Shown here piece by piece: positions 38,053 through 46,290 of a stretch of 64,000 nt of DNA. A model generated the notes under the pieces. The model saw only the letters and a program-made list of their open reading frames with translations, was not told the origin of the DNA and did not search any database. The position numbers and the translations under genes are program-made. Origin of the DNA: RFSX01 sp964495785 (GTDB lineage: Bacteria; Bacteroidota; Bacteroidia; Chitinophagales; Saprospiraceae); the NCBI GenBank assembly GCA_964495785.1, contig CAZBXL010000006.1:18292-82291 (forward strand), written 5' to 3'. Positions within the stretch are counted from its first letter, which is position 1. Each line of letters opens with the position of its first letter.

Positions 38053-39102
38053 TTAGATGCGGCTCATGATTCTATCCATATTAAGCCTTATACTGATATG
38101 ATTATTGGCGCCAGCAATATGATAATATCCTACGCCGTAATCGATCATGATCTTCTTAATATTAAATCCTATGCCCGCTGAAAACCCGGCTAAACTCCTG
38201 AATGCAGTCAACCTCATCTCTTGCTTACGCAGATGATTGTAACCAAACCTTAGACGCATCTGCTCATTCTTCCCTAATAAGAATTCGCCATTGATAATGA
38301 CATGTCTGAATAGGTTATCAAGATTTCTACTAAAAGATCCTACCGAGGTAATCTCTCCGGTTAGTGTCGATTCATTATCAAAATCGGGGTCATCGTATCT
38401 GATATACCACTTCTGGAGATTGTGGCCTATAATTGATATTCTAAATGGTAAGTGCTTTAGTTTTTTAGAGTAACCCAACTGTAAGTCAAATGGTAGAGCT
38501 CTTGTCTCATCTACAACGGCTGTCAGCTCTCTTCCTATATTACGTAGGACAAGGCCCCAAGACCCACTCTCTTCTGATCGGTTATAGAACAAGCCTATAT
38601 CAAGGCCTAGCGCTACAGAGCCAAATGCTTCGTAATTGCTATTTAGAAATTTTAGATTTACACCTGCTCGTATTCGCTCATTTAGTTGCTTAGCAGCACC
38701 TAAGACTATGCCTATCTCACTGGCAGAGAATTCGCCATTAATATTGCCTACCTCATCTGTGAGATCAAAAGTTCCATAGCTCACATTCTGAACAGCTACA
38801 TGTGTAGAGATACCTAATGAGTCGAAGGTTTTGCCAAATGCCACATTGCTGAACGATATTCCAGCAAAATGAAAATTATGATTAATGCTGAGTTGGTTAT
38901 TCTGTAATACATTACTCAGTGCTGGATTTAATTGGGCTAATGCTAGGTCATTATCCTGAACGCTTATGAGGGAACCTCCTAATGCTGTCAATCTTGCAGA
39001 CGATGGAAGAGAAGCCGATTCGAACGCAAATCTACCACCTATCTGAGCAGTACTCAGTACTGACATTAAAAGAAAAAGAATGATATAGTAGATATGTCTC
39101 AG
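38053..39102 (-). CDS. porQ: type IX secretion system protein PorQ
   Basis: PorQ is an outer-membrane barrel that belongs to the attachment complex of T9SS. The mature part carries GGRFAFESASLPSSARLTALGG and SVQDNDLALAQLNPALS, characteristic of the family, then beta strands to a C-terminal MDRIMSRI. From the first ATG (39066) the protein would start MSVLSTAQ and lack the charged, hydrophobic start of a signal peptide. Reading upstream in frame gives CTG-Arg-His-IYYIILFLLMSVLSTAQ, a perfect signal peptide, but no ATG, GTG or TTG occurs before the stop at 39130-39132. I therefore place the start at CTG 39102; 38053-39066 is the conservative call. Confidence 0.82.
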   Translation of the reverse strand: MRHIYYIILFLLMSVLSTAQIGGRFAFESASLPSSARLTALGGSLISVQDNDLALAQLNPALSNVLQNNQLSINHNFHFAGISFSNVAFGKTFDSLGISTHVAVQNVSYGTFDLTDEVGNINGEFSASEIGIVLGAAKQLNERIRAGVNLKFLNSNYEAFGSVALGLDIGLFYNRSEESGSWGLVLRNIGRELTAVVDETRALPFDLQLGYSKKLKHLPFRISIIGHNLQKWYIRYDDPDFDNESTLTGEITSVGSFSRNLDNLFRHVIINGEFLLGKNEQMRLRFGYNHLRKQEMRLTAFRSLAGFSAGIGFNIKKIMIDYGVGYYHIAGANNHISIRLNMDRIMSRI

Positions 39103-39121
39103 AGTAAAAGTAGTTATGATA

Positions 39122-39129
39122 CAAACGTA
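39122..39129 (-). promoter_or_regulatory. -7 box TACGTTTG for porQ
   Basis: On the minus strand 39129-39122 reads TACGTTTG, an exact match to TAnnTTTG. A transcript starting a few bases downstream would have a short leader of about a dozen bases before the CTG at 39102. TTTG also occurs 13 bases upstream of the box (39143-39146 on the minus strand), closer than the usual spacing. This supports translation starting upstream of the first ATG. Confidence 0.45.
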
Positions 39130-39172
39130 CTAAATAAGTATTCAAAAATCAGATTATGAATGCTAATGATTC

Positions 39173-39790
39173 TTAGAACTTGGGCGTAATGTCTCCATCA
39201 GCCTTTGTCCAGATCGTTCTGCATATAGCCATGCTGTCACACATCATTTTTTTAATTAATTCTCCAGACTCATCATAGTGCTTGAGTAGGCCAAATTCAT
39301 TGTCACCATTAAGGTAAGTACCCTCCCATTCTATATTACCATTATCAAAGTACTCCTTGAAGGGACCATTTTCTTCGTTATTCACAAATGTGACTTCCTC
39401 CTTAAGTGTACCCGCGGCTGTATAGGATTTAGCTTTACTATTCATCACTCCTGCAGAATAAGTAGTTTCAAATTTGACTTGACCATCAGGATACAATACA
39501 GAATATGGGCCATCTGTAACATTGTCCTTATAAGACTCTACAATCTCAAGATTGCCATCTGCATCATAGATCTTTCGTTCGCCATGAAGTTGGCCATTGA
39601 CATACTCAGCAGTTTCTGATATTATACCTTTGTCATTATAGGCCGTATAAAGTCCATGCTTCTTCTTATCCTTATCGACAGTATATTCTTCTATTATTGT
39701 TCCATTCCCATCTTTGACTTTTACAATATCATTCTTACAACAGAATAATGATATAGACAAAACAATGAGAATGTAGCGAAGTAAAAACAT
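39173..39790 (-). CDS. MORN-repeat lipoprotein (YwqK-like)
   Basis: A 205-aa lipoprotein (signal MFLLRYILIVLSISLFCC, Cys at 18) whose body is a series of repeats of the form GxYxxYxxxG...xExxYxxG seen in MORN_2/YwqK-type proteins: GLYTAYNDKG, GERKIYDADG, GPYSVLYPDG, GPFKEYFDNG and so on. Proteins of this kind are often annotated as YwqK antitoxins, but there is no matching toxin next to it. An envelope role is more likely here. It is transcribed separately from the divergent PDZ gene and located upstream of porQ. Confidence 0.75.
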   Translation of the reverse strand: MFLLRYILIVLSISLFCCKNDIVKVKDGNGTIIEEYTVDKDKKKHGLYTAYNDKGIISETAEYVNGQLHGERKIYDADGNLEIVESYKDNVTDGPYSVLYPDGQVKFETTYSAGVMNSKAKSYTAAGTLKEEVTFVNNEENGPFKEYFDNGNIEWEGTYLNGDNEFGLLKHYDESGELIKKMMCDSMAICRTIWTKADGDITPKF

Positions 39791-39864
39791 AAGAGTTATA
39801 TTTAGTTGAGCATATAACGTGCTATTTTAGAATTTTATTAAGAAAAAAATATACTCAGGTCTTT

Positions 39865-39872
39865 TATTTTTG
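39865..39872 (+). promoter_or_regulatory. -7 box TATTTTTG for the PDZ gene
   Basis: 39865-39872 reads TATTTTTG, an exact match to TAnnTTTG, 14 bases before the ATG at 39887. A transcript starting a few bases later would have almost no leader. The -33 region has TTTA but no TTTG, so this is a half-supported promoter. Confidence 0.4.
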
Positions 39873-39886
39873 CAAAAAATTGAATT

Positions 39887-40912
39887 ATGACACATTATTT
39901 GTCTTTAGTTATAGTAGCATTTCTATCTATCATAAGTTATTCGACCGTTACTGCTCAGCAAGCAAAAACTACTGTCAAAGTTATAGTTGTAGAAAAAACC
40001 GTTGATGAAAATGGAAACATCAACGAAAATAAAGTTATCAAAACAGGAGAAGAGGCAGAAGAGTATATGAAAGAGATGAATATATCTCAGGACTCTAATA
40101 CATGGACAAATGACGAAGGAGAAGAGATAGACCTTGATGGAAAAGAATATAAGTTCATCCAAAAGAAAAAGGTCAAAATGATACAGAAAGATGTCGATGG
40201 AAATGAAGAGGTTATAGAATGGTCAGGCGAAGGCGACATACCTGATGAAATCAAAGAGAAAATGGAAGAGCATGATATAGATATTATCATGGATGACAAA
40301 AGTGAAGAGATAGAAGTAACTGTAGACAATGATGGGTTGTCTTCTCATTCAAAAATTAAAATTCTCAAAAACCAAAATGGTGAAAATCAAGAAATTGAAA
40401 TAGATGTAGAAGGGGAGGAGCTATCTGATGAGATCAAAGAAATGCTCAAAGCTGAAGGAATAGACTTAAGTATCATTGGCTCGGAAGATGGATCAGAAAA
40501 AACAATCATGGTCGTCACTGATGACGATGAAGTAGAAATGAATAACAATAAAGCTCAATTGGGTGTATATCTTAACACATTAGATAAAGGTGTAAAAGTC
40601 GCTGGCGTCATAGAAGGCTCATCTGCTGAGTCAGCTGGAATGAAAGAAGGGGATGTCATTACCGCAATAGGTGACAATGACGTATCGACTATGGAGGAAG
40701 TTGTCAAAGAAATAGGACAATACGCTGTCGGTGATATTGTTATCGTACACTTTACAAGGGATGATAAAGTACAAAGCCGTGAGGTCACACTACAATCCAG
40801 AAAGTCAACAAACGAACTGATAAAGACAGACACCTACAAAAAAATTATAGAGGTAGAAAATGATGGATCGAAAAAAGTAGAGAAGTATATCATCATAGAA
40901 AAAGAAAAATAG
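39887..40912 (+). CDS. secreted acidic protein with tandem repeats and a PDZ domain
   Basis: A 341-aa exported protein (signal peptide ending TVTAQ) with a very acidic N-terminal half and a PDZ domain at about 223-305 (QLGVYLNTLDKGVKVAGV, GSSAESAGMKEGDVI, IGDNDVSTMEEVVKEI). Two segments of about 60 residues repeat each other: both run K(I/M)K(I/M)-acidic-x(I/E)E then EG(D/E)x(P/S)DEIKE(K/M) and end in IDII or IDLSII. No protease domain follows, so it is not a DegP-type protease; a scaffolding or calcium/cation-binding role is possible. A strong terminator follows. Confidence 0.78.
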   Translation: MTHYLSLVIVAFLSIISYSTVTAQQAKTTVKVIVVEKTVDENGNINENKVIKTGEEAEEYMKEMNISQDSNTWTNDEGEEIDLDGKEYKFIQKKKVKMIQKDVDGNEEVIEWSGEGDIPDEIKEKMEEHDIDIIMDDKSEEIEVTVDNDGLSSHSKIKILKNQNGENQEIEIDVEGEELSDEIKEMLKAEGIDLSIIGSEDGSEKTIMVVTDDDEVEMNNNKAQLGVYLNTLDKGVKVAGVIEGSSAESAGMKEGDVITAIGDNDVSTMEEVVKEIGQYAVGDIVIVHFTRDDKVQSREVTLQSRKSTNELIKTDTYKKIIEVENDGSKKVEKYIIIEKEK

Positions 40913-40930
40913 AAAACAAAGTCAGTTATA

Positions 40931-40965
40931 AAAGCAGTCAATGAGAACTTTGGCTGCTTTTTTTT
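40931..40965 (+). terminator. intrinsic terminator after the PDZ gene
   Basis: AAAGCAGTCA (40931-40940) pairs with TGGCTGCTTT (40951-40960) over ten pairs with one G-T, loop of ten bases, followed by an unbroken T-run to 40965. It lies 18 bases after the stop of the PDZ gene. Confidence 0.88.
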
Positions 40966-41043
40966 GTAGTATACATCATCGTTAGAAAAAATAAAAAGAA
41001 CATCACTAAGCCTACAAAATTATCACCAAGCGTCCAGAAACAA

Positions 41044-41988
41044 ATGAACGAATATGGGAGAGATAGTATTCCCTTCTTTTTCATGGTGGACTTTGATATG
41101 CAGCAGCCTGTTGTTATTCCTTTGTCCGATATAGATGACGAAATATTATATAACATCAATGGCAAAAAAAATTATCCAGAATATGATAATAGTGCCGAAT
41201 ACACAATCAAATATAAATGGCAGCCTTATTCTAAAGAGAAGTTCGCTAAGCAATTTGATCAAGTCATAAAAGAATTAAATTATGGTAATTCTTTTTTATT
41301 AAATCTTGCGGCACGGCATGAGTTTATGACTGACGCTCAGCTAAAGGGTATTTTCTTATTAGCTAAAGCTAAATATAAACTGTTATATAAAAATCAATTT
41401 GTTGTCTTCTCTCCAGAAACATTTGTTCAGATAAGGGAAGGCAAGATATCATCCTATCCAATGAAAGGAACTATAGATGAATCAATACCCAATGCAGAAG
41501 AAATCATCTTAGCTGACGAAAAAGAAAAAGCAGAACACAATACCATCGTAGACCTTATACGTAATGACTTAAGCATGGTCGCGACAAACGTCGAAGTCAA
41601 AAAATTCAGATACATCGATCTCATAGAAAGCGACAAGGTCAACTTGCTGCAAGTCAGTACAGAAATAGAAGGGACTCTACCTGATAATTATAAATCTACA
41701 TTAGGTGACATTATATTTAAGTTGCTCCCAGCAGGAAGTATCTGTGGGGCCCCTAAGAAAAAAACTGTAGAAATAATCAATGCTGTAGAAGAATATCGTC
41801 GATCATATTACACTGGAGTCGCAGGCATATTCGATGGTGAGAATCTCGACACTTTCGTCATGATAAGGTACATAGAAAAAGATGGCGATGAGTATTATTA
41901 CCGAAGCGGCGGAGGCATCACTGCAAGAAGTGATATGGAAAACGAATATCAAGAAATGGTAAATAAGATTTATGTCCCGACTGCTTGA
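41044..41988 (+). CDS. pabB: aminodeoxychorismate synthase component I (PabB-like)
   Basis: A chorismate-utilising enzyme of 314 aa, short because it lacks most of the N-terminal subdomain of anthranilate synthase I. It carries YPMKGTIDESIPNAEEIIL, AEHNTIVDLIRNDLSMV, LPAGSICGAPKKKTVEII, YYTGVAGIFDG and the C-terminal YYYRSGGGITARSDME segment. It makes aminodeoxychorismate for p-aminobenzoate and folate. The next gene, a class IV PLP enzyme, overlaps by 17 bases and would do the next step. The glutaminase subunit PabA is not encoded nearby. Anthranilate or isochorismate use is less likely given the neighbour. Confidence 0.85.
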   Translation: MNEYGRDSIPFFFMVDFDMQQPVVIPLSDIDDEILYNINGKKNYPEYDNSAEYTIKYKWQPYSKEKFAKQFDQVIKELNYGNSFLLNLAARHEFMTDAQLKGIFLLAKAKYKLLYKNQFVVFSPETFVQIREGKISSYPMKGTIDESIPNAEEIILADEKEKAEHNTIVDLIRNDLSMVATNVEVKKFRYIDLIESDKVNLLQVSTEIEGTLPDNYKSTLGDIIFKLLPAGSICGAPKKKTVEIINAVEEYRRSYYTGVAGIFDGENLDTFVMIRYIEKDGDEYYYRSGGGITARSDMENEYQEMVNKIYVPTA

Positions 41989-42574
41989 AAGTATAAAAGT
42001 CCAAAACAACAAAATCCATGCTTGGCCTTATCATGAGCAAAGAATACTACGAAGCATAAAGACTTGTTACAATATAGATAGGCATGCACTTATCACTCTA
42101 TCGCATCTACAGAAATATGTAGATCAATTAAATAATAAGCTATACAAACTTAGACTCATCTATGATGATCACAGCTACAGAATAGAACATCACCTATACA
42201 AAATAAAAGATATTCAATCTTTAAGATTGGTACATAATGACAGCATAAGCTATTCCGAAAAATATGTCGATAGAGAACAATTAAATAATCTATATTCTAA
42301 AAAAGGAACTGCAGATGATATCCTCATCATTCGTAATGGATTAGTTACTGATACCTGGTATTGTAATGTAGCCTTATTAAAAGACGGACAATGGTATACC
42401 CCTAAGACACCTCTCTTGTCAGGTGTCATGCGACAGCAATTATTGAATCAAAAACAAATTATTGAAACTGATATTTTAGCTCAAGATATTAAGTCGTATA
42501 CTCGCATTAGGTTATTTAATGCTATGATAGAATTTGGGGAAGTGGAGTTGTCTGTGGATTGTGTGATTGAATGA
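41972..42574 (+). CDS. pabC: aminodeoxychorismate lyase (class IV PLP enzyme, PabC-like)
   Basis: A 200-aa PLP enzyme of the class IV aminotransferase fold, shorter than the common 260-280 aa. PLP-binding Lys is probably residue 97 in SISYSEKYVDRE; a further family segment is GLVTDTWYCNVALLKDGQW, followed by TPLLSGVMRQ. It would release pyruvate from aminodeoxychorismate to give p-aminobenzoate. The 17-base overlap with the chorismate enzyme gene suggests translational coupling and supports the role. A branched-chain or D-amino acid transaminase is the alternative, made unlikely by the short length and context. Confidence 0.8.
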   Translation: MSRLLESIKVQNNKIHAWPYHEQRILRSIKTCYNIDRHALITLSHLQKYVDQLNNKLYKLRLIYDDHSYRIEHHLYKIKDIQSLRLVHNDSISYSEKYVDREQLNNLYSKKGTADDILIIRNGLVTDTWYCNVALLKDGQWYTPKTPLLSGVMRQQLLNQKQIIETDILAQDIKSYTRIRLFNAMIEFGEVELSVDCVIE

Positions 42575-42575
42575 G

Positions 42576-43703
42576 TTACAACACCTTTACACCATCACAT
42601 GATCTAACTTCAAACATATCAGCAATAAGATTGAATTGTCTTTTGTATTTATAGAGAATATGCTCTGGATTAAAATTTTCTTCTACCAATGCAATCACAC
42701 TACCTCCAAAACCTCCACCCATCATTCTACAACCTAAGACTTTCTCATTCTTAATTAAAACCTTACAGATAAAATCTAATTCTTCACAACTCACTTCATA
42801 GTCATTAGATAAAGAACGATGAGAATCATTAAGGAGTTGACCTAAAGTAATGATGTCATTATTTTCTATACTTTGTTTTGCTTTTTCTACTCTTTGTATT
42901 TCAGTGTAGATATGGTTAAGACGTTTTTGTAATAATGGATTATCATCTAACAAAGCGATATCAGATTCTGTGACGTCAATAAATCTTTTTTCGGAACTTG
43001 TTCTTTTATTAATTAGGCGCAGAGCTTCTTCTACTTGACTGCGTCTGTCATTATAGGGCGTATTGACCAAGTTGTGTTTTACATTTGTGTTGAATAATAT
43101 CCAATGTTGCTTTATTGCAGATAAATCAACAAACGTATGAGATTGATTATGACAGTCTATCAATAATGCTTTATCCTTTTGTCCATATAAGATAGTATAT
43201 TGATCCATTATACCGCCACGTATGCCCATACCGTGCTCTGCCTGAGAGGCTATATCTACCATCAGGTTTTTTGGTAAATTTAATCTGAGCATTTGATCTA
43301 TGATATATATCATACCTACACATAGAGCAGACGACGAAGACACCCCAGCACCTATAGGAATCTCGCTATTAAAAAAAATATCTGCGCCACTTAGATTATA
43401 ATCTGCACCAATAATTTTTATAACATTATAGACATAAGATTGCCATCCACTGAGGTTCAGATCATCTTCTAAAGAAAAACAAAATGATTCCTCCATATCA
43501 AGTGCTGATATATGAATGACGCTGTCAGATCTTTTTTTGGCGATAAAGTACATACTCTGCTCAATTGCAAATGGGAGTACAGCAGCACCACAATAATCAA
43601 TATGCTCTCCTATAATATTAGCTCTTCCAGGGACTTGTATTATGATGTCAGGGTGACCAATTTTATCATTAAAGATTTCTTTGATATATTGTAACTTGAT
43701 CAT
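42576..43703 (-). CDS. galK: galactokinase
   Basis: A GHMP kinase of 375 aa that phosphorylates galactose at C1 as the first step of the Leloir pathway. It shows the galactokinase signature GRANIIGEHIDYCGAAVLP near 26-44, the phosphate loop PIGAGVSSSSALCVG, GIRGGIMDQYTILYG with the catalytic Asp, and the C-terminal GCRMMGGGFGGSVIALV. No other galactose genes are adjacent; it is divergent from the DUF4287 gene and convergent with pabC with one base between stops. Confidence 0.92.
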   Translation of the reverse strand: MIKLQYIKEIFNDKIGHPDIIIQVPGRANIIGEHIDYCGAAVLPFAIEQSMYFIAKKRSDSVIHISALDMEESFCFSLEDDLNLSGWQSYVYNVIKIIGADYNLSGADIFFNSEIPIGAGVSSSSALCVGMIYIIDQMLRLNLPKNLMVDIASQAEHGMGIRGGIMDQYTILYGQKDKALLIDCHNQSHTFVDLSAIKQHWILFNTNVKHNLVNTPYNDRRSQVEEALRLINKRTSSEKRFIDVTESDIALLDDNPLLQKRLNHIYTEIQRVEKAKQSIENNDIITLGQLLNDSHRSLSNDYEVSCEELDFICKVLIKNEKVLGCRMMGGGFGGSVIALVEENFNPEHILYKYKRQFNLIADMFEVRSCDGVKVL

Positions 43704-43742
43704 TCTTAATGATAAATATAATTTTCTATAAAAGCGAAAGTA

Positions 43743-44297
43743 ATGGATAAAGCATTAGAAACGATGATAAATAACCTGAAAAAAAATACGGGTAAATCAT
43801 TGGACCAATGGATAGCTATTGTTAGAAAAGAGAAGTTTGAAAAACATGGTACCGCTATGAAATTTCTCAAAGGCGAGCACGGTCTTACCCATGGATTTGC
43901 CAATCTTATTGTACATAAATCAAAAGGCTCAGATGCAGGATCCGTGACTGATAAAAAATCACTTATAGATGCTCAATACAAAGGAAAGGAACATTGGCTT
44001 CCGCTCTACGAAAAATTATTATCAAAAATTGAAAAATTTGGCTCTGACATAGAAATAGCTCCTAAAAAATCCTATGTAAGTCTGCGACGCAAGAAACAAT
44101 TCGCTATGCTTATACCCGCTACTAAAACAAGATACGAGATCGGCCTTAATGCTAAAGGCCATGAAGGTGATCAGCTCGCTGAAGCTGTCACGAAAGCTAA
44201 CTCCATGTGCTCACATAAAATAAAACTAACTTCTGAAAAGGATGCTAACACCAAAGTTATAGCATGGATTAAGAAAGCTTATGAAAGTGCTGGATAA
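43743..44297 (+). CDS. DUF4287/DUF5655 domain protein
   Basis: A 184-aa cytosolic protein. The N-terminal part (about 1-70) matches the DUF4287 pattern, including NLKKNTGKSLDQWIAI and LKGEHGLTHGFANLIV; the C-terminal part (about 85-180) resembles DUF5655, a domain suspected to bind nucleic acids (KKSYVSLRRKKQFAML, KTRYEIGLNAKG). Function is unknown. Its TAA at 44295-44297 is immediately followed by the stop of the opposing TPR gene at 44298, with no base between the two genes. Confidence 0.75.
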   Translation: MDKALETMINNLKKNTGKSLDQWIAIVRKEKFEKHGTAMKFLKGEHGLTHGFANLIVHKSKGSDAGSVTDKKSLIDAQYKGKEHWLPLYEKLLSKIEKFGSDIEIAPKKSYVSLRRKKQFAMLIPATKTRYEIGLNAKGHEGDQLAEAVTKANSMCSHKIKLTSEKDANTKVIAWIKKAYESAG

Positions 44298-45452
44298 TTA
44301 TTCTTTGCTTTGATGCATATACTCTGAAAGCGTTCTTGCTCGTGAGATAGCATACTTCTTATACTCATCATCATTGTGTTTAGATTTTGAATACTTCTTG
44401 TAGTAATTGATTGCAATGCTCTTGTCCTTATAATATGCATCTGAAGCTCTTGCTAAGTAGAAAAGTAAAACTGGATCTTTACTATACTTATAAGCATCTT
44501 GATAATGAGGGATTGCTGCTTTAAGATCGTTTTCTTCATTTTTTAATTTAGCCAAACTTCTATGATAATTTGAGACATTATTAGATATGCCTTCACTTAA
44601 AGCTTCCTTATAGTGATACTCTGCTAATTCTAAATTTTCTAAATTTTCATAAGCCGTAGCCAAGTAGTAATGAGCATATTCTTTACTTCCATTTTCTCTT
44701 AATGCTTTATTTAGATAATAAATTGATTGATCAAATGAATCTATCTGAATAAGTGAATAGCCATACAATTTATTATAGTAAGGTGATAGATCAACCTTGC
44801 CTTCGATTTGCTTAAGGTAATATATCGTACTGTCATAGTCTTTCTGCTTATACTTACTACGAGAAATCAAGTAATGAAAATTAATATTTGTAGAGTCTAA
44901 TACGAGACCTTTAGTCAAGATTGTATCTGCATCTTGATATTGTTCGTTATGTAGAAATATTTCAGAAATACCTTTTATCGTATATAGATCTTCGCGATTA
45001 AGCTTGTATGCCTCAGAATAGTATCGAAATGCATCTATTAATGCACCGCTACTAGCATAATTCTGAGCAAGTTTTCTATAGTAGACAGCATTTTCAGGAA
45101 ATAATTTAACTAACTGGGTATAGTACTTTACTGCTTTGGGAGTATTGCCTTCTTGTTCATATAGACTTGCGAGTTGAGATATTGCAATCTTATGTGTACT
45201 ATCTACTTTTGTAATATGTATGAATGAATTTTTAGCGTCTAAAAGTCGTCCTATTTTAACTGCGGACAATCCCATTTTTTCATAATAATCCATAGTGGTA
45301 CTATCCTTTTCTATAAGCGACTTATACCGTATGTATGCTTCATTATAATCACCTAAATCATAACTTTTTCTTGCCTCAATGATAGAATTATCCATCTGAG
45401 CAGTCGATATGTTATAAATAAAAAAGCTTATAACTATAAGAAGAGACTTCAT
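44298..45452 (-). CDS. exported tetratricopeptide-repeat protein
   Basis: A 384-aa protein with a signal peptide (MKSLLIVISFFIYNISTAQ) followed almost entirely by TPR helices (for example YDLGDYNEAYIRYKSLI, GNTPKAVKYYTQLVKLFP, ENLELAEYHYKEALSEG), about nine repeats. TPR proteins of this kind bind partners in envelope complexes; no enzymatic domain is visible. It is oriented back-to-back with the DUF4287 gene with no intervening base, and divergent from the GGGP synthase gene. Confidence 0.78.
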   Translation of the reverse strand: MKSLLIVISFFIYNISTAQMDNSIIEARKSYDLGDYNEAYIRYKSLIEKDSTTMDYYEKMGLSAVKIGRLLDAKNSFIHITKVDSTHKIAISQLASLYEQEGNTPKAVKYYTQLVKLFPENAVYYRKLAQNYASSGALIDAFRYYSEAYKLNREDLYTIKGISEIFLHNEQYQDADTILTKGLVLDSTNINFHYLISRSKYKQKDYDSTIYYLKQIEGKVDLSPYYNKLYGYSLIQIDSFDQSIYYLNKALRENGSKEYAHYYLATAYENLENLELAEYHYKEALSEGISNNVSNYHRSLAKLKNEENDLKAAIPHYQDAYKYSKDPVLLFYLARASDAYYKDKSIAINYYKKYSKSKHNDDEYKKYAISRARTLSEYMHQSKE

Positions 45453-45522
45453 ATTAATAATAGATGATTGTAATAGCGTAAGCTAATGTAAATGGTATTT
45501 ATTTTTCTTATACCTTAGATGT

Positions 45523-46290
45523 ATGCTAAGTCAGGATATAACAATATACAACAAAATGCTAAGGGATAAATCATCTCAAAAAAAGAATTTTGTCGTATTA
45601 CTTGATCCTGATAAATGTAATGACCATGAACTGGATAAGGTAATAAAATTATCTATTGATGCTCATGTAGATTACTTTTTCGTAGGTGGGAGTTTGCTTA
45701 TGCACTCTAACCTTGACAGGTACCTGGATAGAATAAAAGAACAGTCTCAGATTCCTACAATATTGTTTCCTGGCAACACTGATCAAATTACATGTAACGC
45801 TGATGCTATCTTGTATCTATCTTTGATCTCTGGGAGAAATCCTAATCTACTCATAGGAAAACATGTAGAGTCAGCAATGAAAATAAAGAAAAGTGGCTTA
45901 GAAGTTATACCCACTGGATACATGATTATAGACGGTGGCCGACCAACCTCCGTAAGTTACATAAGTAATACAAGTCCTATACCACAAGACAAAAACGGTA
46001 TCGCTGTGTCCACAGCCATCGCAGGAGAACTTCTCGGACTAAAACTCATCTACTTAGAAGCTGGAAGCGGTGCAATCAATGCCGTATCACCATCTATGAT
46101 AGAAGCAGTCAGTCAACACACCAATGTTCCACTTATAGTAGGCGGTGGTATTAGAACACCAGAAAAAGCCACACAAGCAATAGAAGCTGGTGCTGATATT
46201 ATTGTGATAGGAAACGCCATAGAAAAAGATCCTAACTTAATTATAGATATGTCTGCAGCCATTCACTCAGCCAAAACAATAATCCAATAG
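45523..46290 (+). CDS. geranylgeranylglyceryl phosphate synthase-like enzyme
   Basis: A 255-aa TIM-barrel prenyltransferase of the GGGPS/PcrB family, which joins an isoprenyl diphosphate to sn-glycerol 1-phosphate, giving an ether-lipid precursor. It has VVLLDPDKC near 25, FVGGSLL near 54, ILFPGNTDQI near 80, IPTGYMIIDGG near 128, YLEAGSGA near 176 and the phosphate-binding IVGGGIRTPE near 205 and VIGNAIEKD near 229. Bacteroidota members belong to the group II GGGPS. The stop touches the rsgA start (zero bases between), so the genes are coupled. The prenyl chain length used is unknown. Confidence 0.88.
   Translation: MLSQDITIYNKMLRDKSSQKKNFVVLLDPDKCNDHELDKVIKLSIDAHVDYFFVGGSLLMHSNLDRYLDRIKEQSQIPTILFPGNTDQITCNADAILYLSLISGRNPNLLIGKHVESAMKIKKSGLEVIPTGYMIIDGGRPTSVSYISNTSPIPQDKNGIAVSTAIAGELLGLKLIYLEAGSGAINAVSPSMIEAVSQHTNVPLIVGGGIRTPEKATQAIEAGADIIVIGNAIEKDPNLIIDMSAAIHSAKTIIQ

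Noticed and set aside
39173..39790. YwqK antitoxin of a toxin-antitoxin pair
   Set aside because: It is a lipoprotein with MORN-type repeats and has no toxin gene beside it.
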